Assembly (NCBI GenBank): GCA_050289385.1
Contig: JBNKFQ010000038.1
Location: 1 to 64,000, forward strand
Length of the DNA: 64,000 nucleotides
Direction of reading: 5' to 3'
Source of the DNA: JBNKFQ01 sp050289385
GTDB taxonomy: Bacteria > Pseudomonadota > Gammaproteobacteria > Pseudomonadales > Porticoccaceae
The notes beneath the pieces were generated by a model. That model ran no database searches and was not told where the DNA came from. It worked only from the letters and a program-made list of their open reading frames with translations. Below are positions 24,618 through 32,443 of the stretch, in pieces; within the stretch, counting starts at the first letter, position 1; each line of letters starts with the position of its first letter. The position numbers and the translations under genes were made by a program.

Positions 24618-25149
24618 GGCGCGTTTTGTTCCGTTTGCACTGTTCGCTGCTCTTGCTGGCGTATTGTTGTGGGCTTTGCTCGATCCGGAAAGGGATCCGC
24701 AGACGATACCTTCACCGCTGGTGGGCAAGCCAGTGCCACCTTTTAATTTGCCACTGCTGCATCAGCCGCAACAGCGAGTAGACAACAGTTTGCTGCAGGG
24801 CAAGGTGACTTTGCTAAATGTCTGGGGCAGCTGGTGCGTAGCCTGTTTGCAAGAGCACCCGTTTTTGACCCAATTGGCAAAACAGGGGGTGAGACTGGTT
24901 GGCGTCAACTACGCTGATGTACGTGACGCCGCGCTGGAGTGGCTGGAAGAACATGGCAACCCGTACGAATCGGTTATTGTAGATGCTGACGGATCCTTTG
25001 GTATCGACTTGGGTGTTTATGGCGCACCTGAAACGTATCTGGTGGATAAGCAGGGTGTGATTCGTTACAAGCGAATTGGTATTCTCGATGCCAACCTCTG
25101 GAAAAAAGAGGTGGAGCCACTTTACCGGGAAATTGCTAACAGCCCCTGA
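24595..25149 (+). CDS. ccmG: Thiol:disulfide interchange protein CcmG (DsbE)
   Basis: The 184-residue membrane-anchored thioredoxin has an N-terminal anchor (FVPFALFAALAGVLLWALL), then a thioredoxin fold with active site WCVAC and the GVYGAPETYLVD cis-proline segment characteristic of CcmG. It keeps the heme-binding cysteines of apocytochrome c reduced. Two starts are possible: ATG at 24595, or TTG at 24610 with GAGGAG seven bases before it; both overlap the ccmF end. This is the last ccm gene before the tRNA pair. Confidence 0.92.
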   Translation: MRRWPLVKARFVPFALFAALAGVLLWALLDPERDPQTIPSPLVGKPVPPFNLPLLHQPQQRVDNSLLQGKVTLLNVWGSWCVACLQEHPFLTQLAKQGVRLVGVNYADVRDAALEWLEEHGNPYESVIVDADGSFGIDLGVYGAPETYLVDKQGVIRYKRIGILDANLWKKEVEPLYREIANSP

Positions 25150-25281
25150 GGCTTGAAAACCTTGAGAGCCGGTTAACTGGCAAGATGATGTCAAATTGAC
25201 CAGACACCGGGGGCCGAAAGCCGACATTTCAATTTCCGATTGACCCGGACACAACGATATGTAGAATACCCACCTCCTGAC

Positions 25282-25357
25282 GGGTGGTTAGCTCAGCTGG
25301 GAGAGCAACGGCCTTACAAGCCGTAGGTCACAGGTTCGATCCCTGTACCACCCACCA
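25282..25357 (+). tRNA. tRNA-Val (anticodon TAC)
   Basis: The 76-base cloverleaf includes encoded CCA. Acceptor arm GGGTGGT pairs with ACCACCC, the D arm has GCTC..GAGC, the anticodon stem ACGGC/GCCGT encloses CTTACAA with anticodon TAC, and the T arm ACAGG-TTCGATC-CCTGT is standard. It lies 132 bases after ccmG. Confidence 0.96.
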
Positions 25358-25380
25358 GTCTTCGCTGCGCTACGCCTTGG

Positions 25381-25414
25381 CAAGCCATATGAGTCAAGCC
25401 ATATGAGTCAAGCC
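25381..25414. repeat. 14-bp tandem repeat between the two tRNA genes
   Basis: CAAGCCATATGAGT is present twice in tandem (25381 and 25395) and a third unit starts (CAAGCC). It lies in the 85-base spacer between tRNA-Val and tRNA-Asp. Meaning unknown. Confidence 0.7.
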
Positions 25415-25442
25415 GGAAGGTTGTAACGAAGTTGGGAAATGC

Positions 25443-25519
25443 GGCCCGGTAGTTCAGTTGGTTAGAATGCCGGCCTGTCACGCCGGAGGTCGAGGGTTCA
25501 AGTCCCTTCCGGGTCGCCA
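25443..25519 (+). tRNA. tRNA-Asp (anticodon GTC)
   Basis: The 77-base cloverleaf includes encoded CCA. Acceptor GGCCCGG pairs with CCGGGTC through one G-T, the anticodon stem CCGGC/GCCGG encloses CTGTCAC with anticodon GTC, and the T arm GAGGG-TTCAAGT-CCCTT has one G-T pair. It probably forms one transcript with tRNA-Val. Confidence 0.96.
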
Positions 25520-25527
25520 TCTCTTGA

Positions 25528-25557
25528 AAATCCGCCTGCTCTGGCGGATTTTTTTTT
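25528..25557 (+). terminator. Intrinsic terminator after the tRNA pair
   Basis: ATCCGCC and GGCGGAT form a seven-pair stem with a six-base loop (TGCTCT), followed by a run of Ts. It should end the tRNA transcript, so ccmH and ccmI downstream need their own promoter or read-through. Confidence 0.85.
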
Positions 25558-25634
25558 GCCTCAGGTGGCCAGCGTCAGATATTCGACTGTTCTGATATAA
25601 TCGCCGCCAGACCTGACAGACAGAGCGCTATGTT

Positions 25635-26132
25635 GTGATTGTACAGAGGCTATTTAAACTAATCCTGGCGGGTGCGCTGATAATGTCAGCTTTTGTTGCC
25701 AGTGAAGCAGCCGATGAGTTGCTTCAGTTTTCCAGCGAAGAACAGCGCGAGCGCTACGTCCAGTTGCTTGACGAACTGCGTTGTCCGCAGTGTCAAAACC
25801 AGAATCTCCTTGATTCGGATGCACCCCTCGCGAAAGATTTGCGCGATACAGTATATGGTTTGCTGCAGGATGATATGTCCAACAGCGAAATTACCGATTA
25901 TTTGATTGAACGCTATGGCGACTTTATTACCTACATGCCGCGCTTTAAACGCACCACCTGGGCACTTTGGCTAACGCCATTGATTCTGGTTTTGTTTGCC
26001 GGGTTGCTGATTCTGGTGCTGGTGCGCCGACAGCGGCAACAGCCGGCAGAAGAAAACTTGAGTCCCGGGGAGCGTCAACAGCTCGACCGGCTGCTGAATG
26101 AAACCGATACCAGGGACACTGATTCTCGATGA
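25635..26132 (+). CDS. ccmH: Cytochrome c maturation protein CcmH
   Basis: The 165-residue protein has a signal peptide (to about residue 25), a periplasmic three-helix domain with the redox motif LRCPQC (Cys50, Cys53) followed by NQNLLDSDAPLAKDLR, and a C-terminal membrane helix. CcmH reduces apocytochrome c and forms the heme lyase with CcmF and CcmI. The GTG start at 25635 is taken because the nearby ATG at 25630 is closed at once by a stop. It overlaps ccmI by four bases. Confidence 0.94.
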   Translation: MIVQRLFKLILAGALIMSAFVASEAADELLQFSSEEQRERYVQLLDELRCPQCQNQNLLDSDAPLAKDLRDTVYGLLQDDMSNSEITDYLIERYGDFITYMPRFKRTTWALWLTPLILVLFAGLLILVLVRRQRQQPAEENLSPGERQQLDRLLNETDTRDTDSR

Positions 26133-27349
26133 TAAATATGTGGTGGGTATTTGCAGTGCTTGTAGCAATAGCACTGCTGTTTGTCTGTTTTCCAATGGTG
26201 AAGCGCCGTCAGCAAAAAATCGCCGGGGGTGAACGCCAGACCAACATATCACTGTATCGTGATCATCTGGCAGACATCGAACAGCAGCTTGAGCGGGGCG
26301 AAATCGATGCCTCCCAATTTGAAGCTCTCAGGCTGGAGTTGGAGCGGACCCTTTTGCAGGAGAGTCAGAGGCAAGATGCTGAAGGTACTGTGACAAGTTA
26401 CCGTGATGGCTGGCTACCCTGGAGCTTGTTGGTCATTGTTCCGGTTGCGGCCATCGCCTTGTACCAGCATTTGGGAGCGAGCCAGGACCTGGAAGTTGTA
26501 GACCTGCTGGAGCGGGTCGCCGAGTTACGACAGTCAGGTGACGAAGCGGGTGTGGCCGAAGTTCGTGAGGAGCTGCTGGCTCGCATTGAAAAACGCCTGA
26601 TCACAGATCCGAATAACTTTTATTATTGGGTGTTGAGTGCCCGTTTGTCCTGGGACGAACAGCATTACCCGGCTGCACTGCAAGCGTATCGCCATGCACT
26701 GACGTTGTCGCCAAAGGATCTGACGCTGTTGCAAGAACACTTGCGGGCGGCTTTTCAGGTGGCCGGAGGGGTTGCAACCGAGGAAATTTCCATGTTGGTG
26801 GATCGTATTTTGGCGTTGTCGCCCGACAATATGGCGGTACGGGGTTTGCGTGGCCGACTGGCATTTTCCGCCGGTAATTATCGTCAGGCTCTGAGTGACT
26901 GGCAGAAGGTACTGGCCGCTTTGCCACCGGAGCACGAGACCGCCAAAGTACTGGCTGACAAAGTCGAGCAGGCTCGGGCAGCATTAGAAGCTTCGGGTGA
27001 AACGGTGGTATCGCTACAGGTTCAGATTCGGTTGGCGCCAAACCTTGAGGTGAAGGACGGAGATACGCTATTTGTGATTGGTCGCCGCCCGGGAATGAGA
27101 GGGCCTCCTCTGGTGGTCAAGCGATTGGCAGGGCCTTTGAATTTCCCTCAACAGGTGACCCTGGATGATGGTTCGGTTATGTTACCGGGCGCGTCGCTGG
27201 CTGATGTTGAGCAGGTTGAGTTGATCGCCAGGGTGTCCCGTGCCGGCCAGCCCATAGCTCAGCCGGGTGATCTGGAAGGCCGGGTCGGGCCGGTTGTGGT
27301 TGCTAACAGCGCAACCACGGAACTGCTTATCGATAAAGTGGTGCAATAA
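26129..27349 (+). CDS. ccmI: Cytochrome c maturation TPR protein CcmI
   Basis: The 406-residue protein starts with two membrane helices around a cytoplasmic leucine-rich stretch (ISLYRDHLADIEQQLERGEI, a CcmI hallmark). Periplasmic tetratricopeptide repeats follow at about residues 160-290 (NFYYWVLSARLSWDEQHYP and neighbours), and then a C-terminal beta-rich domain (VSLQVQIRLAPNLEVKDGDT). CcmI chaperones apocytochrome c to the heme lyase. It ends this ccm block. Confidence 0.93.
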   Translation: MINMWWVFAVLVAIALLFVCFPMVKRRQQKIAGGERQTNISLYRDHLADIEQQLERGEIDASQFEALRLELERTLLQESQRQDAEGTVTSYRDGWLPWSLLVIVPVAAIALYQHLGASQDLEVVDLLERVAELRQSGDEAGVAEVREELLARIEKRLITDPNNFYYWVLSARLSWDEQHYPAALQAYRHALTLSPKDLTLLQEHLRAAFQVAGGVATEEISMLVDRILALSPDNMAVRGLRGRLAFSAGNYRQALSDWQKVLAALPPEHETAKVLADKVEQARAALEASGETVVSLQVQIRLAPNLEVKDGDTLFVIGRRPGMRGPPLVVKRLAGPLNFPQQVTLDDGSVMLPGASLADVEQVELIARVSRAGQPIAQPGDLEGRVGPVVVANSATTELLIDKVVQ

Positions 27350-27444
27350 GGCCCTGATATCGGGAATCTGGACCCAAATTTATATCGACTCTTCTGGTAT
27401 TCAGGTGGAGTGTGTAGAATCCCCCTTTTGGTCTTGTCGGGGGC

Positions 27445-27712
27445 AGGGCCTGTTAACAGTAATTTGATTATCGCTGTTGTGGCTAAACATTCGCCAATCG
27501 AGGCACGAGGAGAGTGGTTTGGTTATTCCAAATGAGCGACGAGAAACGAAGAGTGGCGAATGTTTAGCCACAACCCGAAGGGCTGGGACCATTTTTGCGC
27601 CCCGCTTCGTTGTCAGTCGCTTATTTAGAATCACTAAACCGCACTCCTTCCGCCTCGCTGGACACAAAAATGGTCTCCAGCAGCGATAATCAAATTACTG
27701 TTAACAGGCCCT
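27445..27712. mobile_element. Fold-back element family A (MITE-like), complete copy 2
   Basis: A 268-bp element with perfect 32-base terminal inverted repeats (27445-27476 and 27681-27712) starting AGGGCCTGTTAACAG. It shares both internal hairpins with the copy at 3449-3731. It differs mainly by a roughly 15-base shorter loop in hairpin 1 and scattered substitutions, several compensated in the opposite arm: both terminal repeats here read AACAG where the other copy's right end implies AACAC. The right end is 39 bases before the smc ATG. No coding capacity; no clear target duplication. Confidence 0.88.
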
Positions 27713-27751
27713 CGGCAGGCGTAAAACAACCAATTACTATAAAGAGCTTCA

Positions 27752-30700
27752 ATGCGGCTGAAATGTATCAAACTGGCCGGGTTCAAATCGTTTGTTGACC
27801 CGACCACAGTCCCTTTTCCGGGTAACATGTGCGCAGTTGTTGGGCCCAACGGCTGTGGCAAGTCCAACGTGATTGACGCCGTGCGCTGGGTGATGGGGGA
27901 GTCTTCTGCCAAACACCTGCGCGGCGAATCGATGACCGATGTTATTTTTAACGGCTCTGGTGGCCGTAAACCGGTCGGTCAGGCATCCATTGAACTGGTG
28001 TTCGACAACAGCAGTGCCAGCCTTGGTGGCGAATACGCCAGCTATTCCGAGATTTCCATACGCCGCAAGGTGACCCGCGATGGCCAGTCCAGCTATTACC
28101 TGAACGGCAACAAGTGCCGGCGTCGTGATATTACCGATATTTTTCTGGGCACAGGTCTTGGGCCACGCAGCTATGCCATTATCGAACAGGGCATGATTTC
28201 CCGTCTTATCGAGGCAAAACCCGATGAGCTGCGGGTTTATATCGAAGAAGCGGCGGGTATTTCCAAGTACAAGGAGCGTCGTCGCGACACTGAAAACCGA
28301 ATGCGGCGCACGGTGGAAAACCTGGAGCGTTTAACGGATATTCGCGAAGAGATGGGGCGCCAGTTGCAGCGTCTGGAGCGGCAATCCAGAGCCGCAGAAA
28401 AATACGCGGAATACAAAAAAGAAGAACGCCTGCAAAAAGCCCGTTTGCAAGCCCTGCGCTGGCGCACACTCAACAACCAGAACGAAGCTCGCCGCGAGGC
28501 TATATCCAAGCTGGAGCTTGGTGTCGAGGCGCTGGTAACAGAGCGCAGCGGCTGCGATACCGGGATTGAAAAACTGCGCGGTTCCTATACTGACCTGGGC
28601 GACGCATTTGGTGAAGTGCAGGGCAGGTACTATGGCATTGGCGCCGAGGTTGCACGCATTGAGCAAGCTATGGAGCACGCCCGTAGCCGGGCGCGCGAAC
28701 TGCAGCAGGACCTGGAGCAAACGGAACGCAATTTTGCCGAAACCGACGAACACTTGCGTCAGGATCGCGAGAAAATCATCAACTGGGAGTCAGAGCTGGA
28801 ACAGCTTCTGCCCGATCTGGAGAGCGCCCGGGCTGCAGAAGAGATGACCGCTGCCGCGCTTCAGGAAGCCGAAGAAGCGATGCACGGCTGGCAAGTCGCG
28901 TGGGATGAATTCAACCACACGGCCGCCGAGCCGCGCCAGCAGGCGGAAGTACAGCAATCAAGAATTCAACACCTCGAGCAAGTGCTGCGACGTTTGTCTG
29001 AGCGGATGGAAAAGCTCAAGGATGAGTTTAGCGATCTCAGTGTCAGTCCTGTTCAGGATGAAATCGTTGAGTTGCGAGAACAGCTGGCGGAAGAAGAGCA
29101 GGTTCTTGAAGGCCAGCAAAATCAGATGGATGAGTTGGTGAGCAGTATCGAGCAGATTCGTCATACTGCTGATCAATGCAATGAATCTCTGGATGAAGCG
29201 CGCAACAAGTTACAGACCACGCGAGGCCGGCACGCCTCTCTGGAAGCCCTGCAACAGGCGGCGATGGCCGGTGAAGAAGGGGCCCAGCGCTGGCTCGAAG
29301 GCAATGGTCAAAAACAGCGACCCAGGCTCGCCGATAACTTGACTGTCTCGGATGGTTGGGAAACGGCTGTTGAGACGGTGCTGGGCAGCTATTTGCAGGC
29401 GGCATGTGTAGATCAGGTGGATGCCCTGGCGCAATTGGCGAAAGACTTTGATCAGGGAGATTTGTTGCTGGTTGATGGCAATACCGACCTTGCTACCGGC
29501 GACAAGGCTGACAGTTTGCAGAGTAAAATTCAAAACGGCAGTGAGGCCCGAACATTGCTTGCCGGTGTATATGCCGTCGATAGCCTGGATGATGCCCTTG
29601 TCTTGCGCAGCCGGCTTTCTGCTGGTGAATCGGTTGTGACTCGTGATGGCTTGTGGTTCGGCCCAAACTGGCTGCGAGTCAGCCGCAGCAAAGATGCTAC
29701 CGCGGGCATGATTGCCCGTAAACAGGAGTTGGAAGAGCTGACCGCAGTACTGTCGGAACAGGAAGAGAGAATAGAAATCCTGACTGCAGAGCGACAGCGT
29801 TGCAGTGATGAACTGACAGACCTGGAGCGTCGCAGGGAGGAAACCAGCCGCGAATGGAGCAGTCAGCAAAGTGCAATCAGTGAATTGCGGTCACGGCTCA
29901 GTGCCAATGAAGTTCAGGTGGAACAGTTTACCGCTCGCCGTGCCCGCGCCGAAAGCGAGCAGGATGAAGTGCGTCGACATCAGCAACAGGAACAGGAAAG
30001 CCTGGTGGAAGCGCGTCAGTTATTGCAGCAGTCCATTGAACGCATGGAGCAGGACACTCAGCAGCGGGAAACCCTGATGCGGCAGCGGGACGAACTGCGC
30101 AGCCACCTGGATGAAGCCCGTCAAAAAGCGCGTCACGAACGCGACAAGCAGCATCAGCTTGCCATGCGCGAACAGTCTGTGCAAACCCAGTTGCAGTCGA
30201 TTCGAGCAGGTATTGAACGCCTGGAAGTACAGGCGCAGCGTTTGCAGGAACGCCGTGAACAGTTGCAGACCAGCTTTGCTGAGAATGAAAACCCGGGCGA
30301 TGACCTGAAGCTTCAGCTCGAAGAGAAACTGGAACAACGCCTGCAGGTGGAAAAAGAGCTGGGTGAAGCACGTAGCAAGCTGGAAGCGGTAGAGCAGCAA
30401 ATGCGCGATCACGAGCGTCGCCGCAACGAACTTGAGCAGCAAACTCAGGAAATGCGTTCCCGGCTTGAAAAAGAACGCCTGTCTGCGCAGGAGATCGCCA
30501 CACTCAGCGGTGCTATTCGCCAGCAAATAGCAGAACAGGACTTTGATCTGGAATCGTTGGTAGAGAACTTGCCGGAAGACGCCGATGAATCGGGTTGGGA
30601 GCAAGAGCTGGAACGTATCGCCAATCGTATTGCGCGACTTGGGCCGATCAACCTTGCCGCGATTGATGAATACAAGGTGGAATCTGAACGAAAAACCTAT

Positions 30701-31252
30701 CTGGATGCTCAGAACAACGATCTTGAAGAAGCTCTGGAATCTCTCGAAAATGCCATTCGCAAGATAGATCGCGAAACCCGAACGCGTTTCAAGGAAACCT
30801 TTGATAATGTAAACGCGGGAATACAGGATCTGTTCCCAAAACTGTTTGGTGGCGGTCACGCCTATCTGGAGCTGACAGGTGAAGACCTGCTCGATACCGG
30901 TGTGGCAATCATGGCGCGCCCTCCGGGTAAAAAGAACTCCACTATCCATTTGTTGTCGGGTGGCGAAAAGGCCTTGACGGCAATCGCACTGGTATTTTCG
31001 ATCTTTCAGTTAAATCCTGCTCCGTTTTGTATGCTGGACGAAGTTGACGCGCCTCTGGATGATGCTAACGTTGGCCGCTATATCAATCTGGTTAAATACA
31101 TGTCCGAAAAGGTTCAGTTTATTTATATTACGCACAATAAAATTGCCATGGAGCTGGCGGAGCAGTTGATGGGTGTTACCATGCATGAACCCGGGGTATC
31201 GCGCCTGGTAAGTGTCGACGTAAACGAAGCAGCGGAATTGGCAGAAGCCTGA
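27752..31252 (+). CDS. smc: Chromosome segregation protein SMC
   Basis: The 1166-residue ATPase condenses and orders the chromosome with ScpA and ScpB, both encoded at 53.9-55.9 kb. The head has Walker A GPNGCGKSN (residues 31-39). Two long coiled coils flank a hinge at about 490-640 (LADNLTVSDGWETAVETVLG and following), and the C-terminal head half has the signature LSGGEKALTAIAL (about 1069) and Walker B FCMLDEVDA around Asp1096. The length is usual for bacterial SMC. The start ATG has GAGCTTC before it, a weak site. The leader must include the fold-back element or start within its last bases. It heads the smc-zipA-ligA run known from pseudomonads. Confidence 0.96.
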   Translation: MRLKCIKLAGFKSFVDPTTVPFPGNMCAVVGPNGCGKSNVIDAVRWVMGESSAKHLRGESMTDVIFNGSGGRKPVGQASIELVFDNSSASLGGEYASYSEISIRRKVTRDGQSSYYLNGNKCRRRDITDIFLGTGLGPRSYAIIEQGMISRLIEAKPDELRVYIEEAAGISKYKERRRDTENRMRRTVENLERLTDIREEMGRQLQRLERQSRAAEKYAEYKKEERLQKARLQALRWRTLNNQNEARREAISKLELGVEALVTERSGCDTGIEKLRGSYTDLGDAFGEVQGRYYGIGAEVARIEQAMEHARSRARELQQDLEQTERNFAETDEHLRQDREKIINWESELEQLLPDLESARAAEEMTAAALQEAEEAMHGWQVAWDEFNHTAAEPRQQAEVQQSRIQHLEQVLRRLSERMEKLKDEFSDLSVSPVQDEIVELREQLAEEEQVLEGQQNQMDELVSSIEQIRHTADQCNESLDEARNKLQTTRGRHASLEALQQAAMAGEEGAQRWLEGNGQKQRPRLADNLTVSDGWETAVETVLGSYLQAACVDQVDALAQLAKDFDQGDLLLVDGNTDLATGDKADSLQSKIQNGSEARTLLAGVYAVDSLDDALVLRSRLSAGESVVTRDGLWFGPNWLRVSRSKDATAGMIARKQELEELTAVLSEQEERIEILTAERQRCSDELTDLERRREETSREWSSQQSAISELRSRLSANEVQVEQFTARRARAESEQDEVRRHQQQEQESLVEARQLLQQSIERMEQDTQQRETLMRQRDELRSHLDEARQKARHERDKQHQLAMREQSVQTQLQSIRAGIERLEVQAQRLQERREQLQTSFAENENPGDDLKLQLEEKLEQRLQVEKELGEARSKLEAVEQQMRDHERRRNELEQQTQEMRSRLEKERLSAQEIATLSGAIRQQIAEQDFDLESLVENLPEDADESGWEQELERIANRIARLGPINLAAIDEYKVESERKTYLDAQNNDLEEALESLENAIRKIDRETRTRFKETFDNVNAGIQDLFPKLFGGGHAYLELTGEDLLDTGVAIMARPPGKKNSTIHLLSGGEKALTAIALVFSIFQLNPAPFCMLDEVDAPLDDANVGRYINLVKYMSEKVQFIYITHNKIAMELAEQLMGVTMHEPGVSRLVSVDVNEAAELAEA

Positions 31253-31414
31253 CGGAGTTCAATCTTCAACGCGCTCGACAGGAACTCGAGATCTGGCTTC
31301 CTGTCACTATATGTTGTGCAACACAAGAAATAATGGTTAATTTGCAGCGAATAGCGAGAGATTATATTCTCGGCAACGTCGCAAAACCGGGCTTTAAGCT
31401 GTTGGTTGGTATTA

Positions 31415-32443
31415 ATGATGGAATTGGGTGCTCGCGAACTTCTTATTACACTGGGGGCGTTGGTCATACTCGTCATCCTGGTTGACGGCGTGCGCAGGGT
31501 GCGCAACGCCAAATACGATCGCATTCGAGTTTCACGCCGTAAACAACCCATTTTTGATAATGACGGCCTCGACGAATTTGGCAGTGAACTGCCAAACGGG
31601 GGGGCCAGGGTTGTGAGTTATCGCGATGAGCTGGATCCGGAAGAAGCACAGGAAATTATTCGCAAAGCGGCCGAGGCTGGCAAACCAAAACTGAGTATTC
31701 AGGCCAAAAGTGCGCCGGAGCAACGTTCTCTGAGCCTGGGTGATGCTCCACCGGTATTGATGGACCCGGTAGACGGCGACGACTGCAAAGATGTTGACGA
31801 TGCGAACTCAAAGTCAGCTTCCGCTAATAAAACCGGAGGCCAGCAAAGAAAATCAGCCAAAGCCGCAACCAAACCGGTTGCGAAAGCGGGGCAGCAGAAG
31901 GCTTCCACCTCCAAAGGCCGTTCAACGGCAAATGCGGCATCAAAACCACGTTCCACGTCAAAATCGTCCGCGCAGACACAGGCAGATAAACCCGAGGCAG
32001 AGCCACCCAACCCCGAAATGGTTATGGTGTTCCATCTGATGGCACGCAAAGGCCAGTTGTTTGAGGGACCAAAATTGCTTGATGCCCTGCTGGCTCAGGG
32101 TATGCGGTACGGGTCAATGAAAATATTTCATCGCCATGCCGAGTTGGATGGCTCCGGGCCGATATTGTTCAGTTTGGCAAATACCGTTGAGCCGGGCACC
32201 TTTGATCTGGACGCGATGACAGATTTTACCACTCCTGGCGTCAGCTTCTTTATCACTCTTGATTCGCAGGACAGTCCGACGGACGCATTTGGTACACTGC
32301 TCGATACGATATCTGCCCTGGTAGAGCAACTGGATGGTGAGTTGAAGGACGAAACACGCAGTGCAGTAACCCGGCAAACCATAGAGCACTATTGGCAAAG
32401 GGTTCGGGAATTTGAACGTCGAGTAATATCCGAGAGCATCTAA
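31415..32443 (+). CDS. zipA: Cell division protein ZipA
   Basis: The 342-residue protein anchors FtsZ filaments to the membrane at the division site. One N-terminal membrane helix (LLITLGALVILVILVDGV) is followed by a charged segment, a long Lys/Ala/Ser/Pro-rich linker (about residues 130-205), and the C-terminal ZipA domain (from PEMVMVFHLMARKGQLFEG to the end) that binds the FtsZ tail. ATG at 31415 or 31418 is the likely start; a TTG at 31406 is less likely. No strong ribosome site is seen. Its stop overlaps the ligA start (TAATG). Confidence 0.93.
   Translation: MMELGARELLITLGALVILVILVDGVRRVRNAKYDRIRVSRRKQPIFDNDGLDEFGSELPNGGARVVSYRDELDPEEAQEIIRKAAEAGKPKLSIQAKSAPEQRSLSLGDAPPVLMDPVDGDDCKDVDDANSKSASANKTGGQQRKSAKAATKPVAKAGQQKASTSKGRSTANAASKPRSTSKSSAQTQADKPEAEPPNPEMVMVFHLMARKGQLFEGPKLLDALLAQGMRYGSMKIFHRHAELDGSGPILFSLANTVEPGTFDLDAMTDFTTPGVSFFITLDSQDSPTDAFGTLLDTISALVEQLDGELKDETRSAVTRQTIEHYWQRVREFERRVISESI

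Noticed and set aside
24820..24860. Missing proline in the CcmG active site (WCVAC) as an anomaly
   Set aside because: WCVxC forms occur in CcmG of pseudomonad-type bacteria, so this is ordinary variation.
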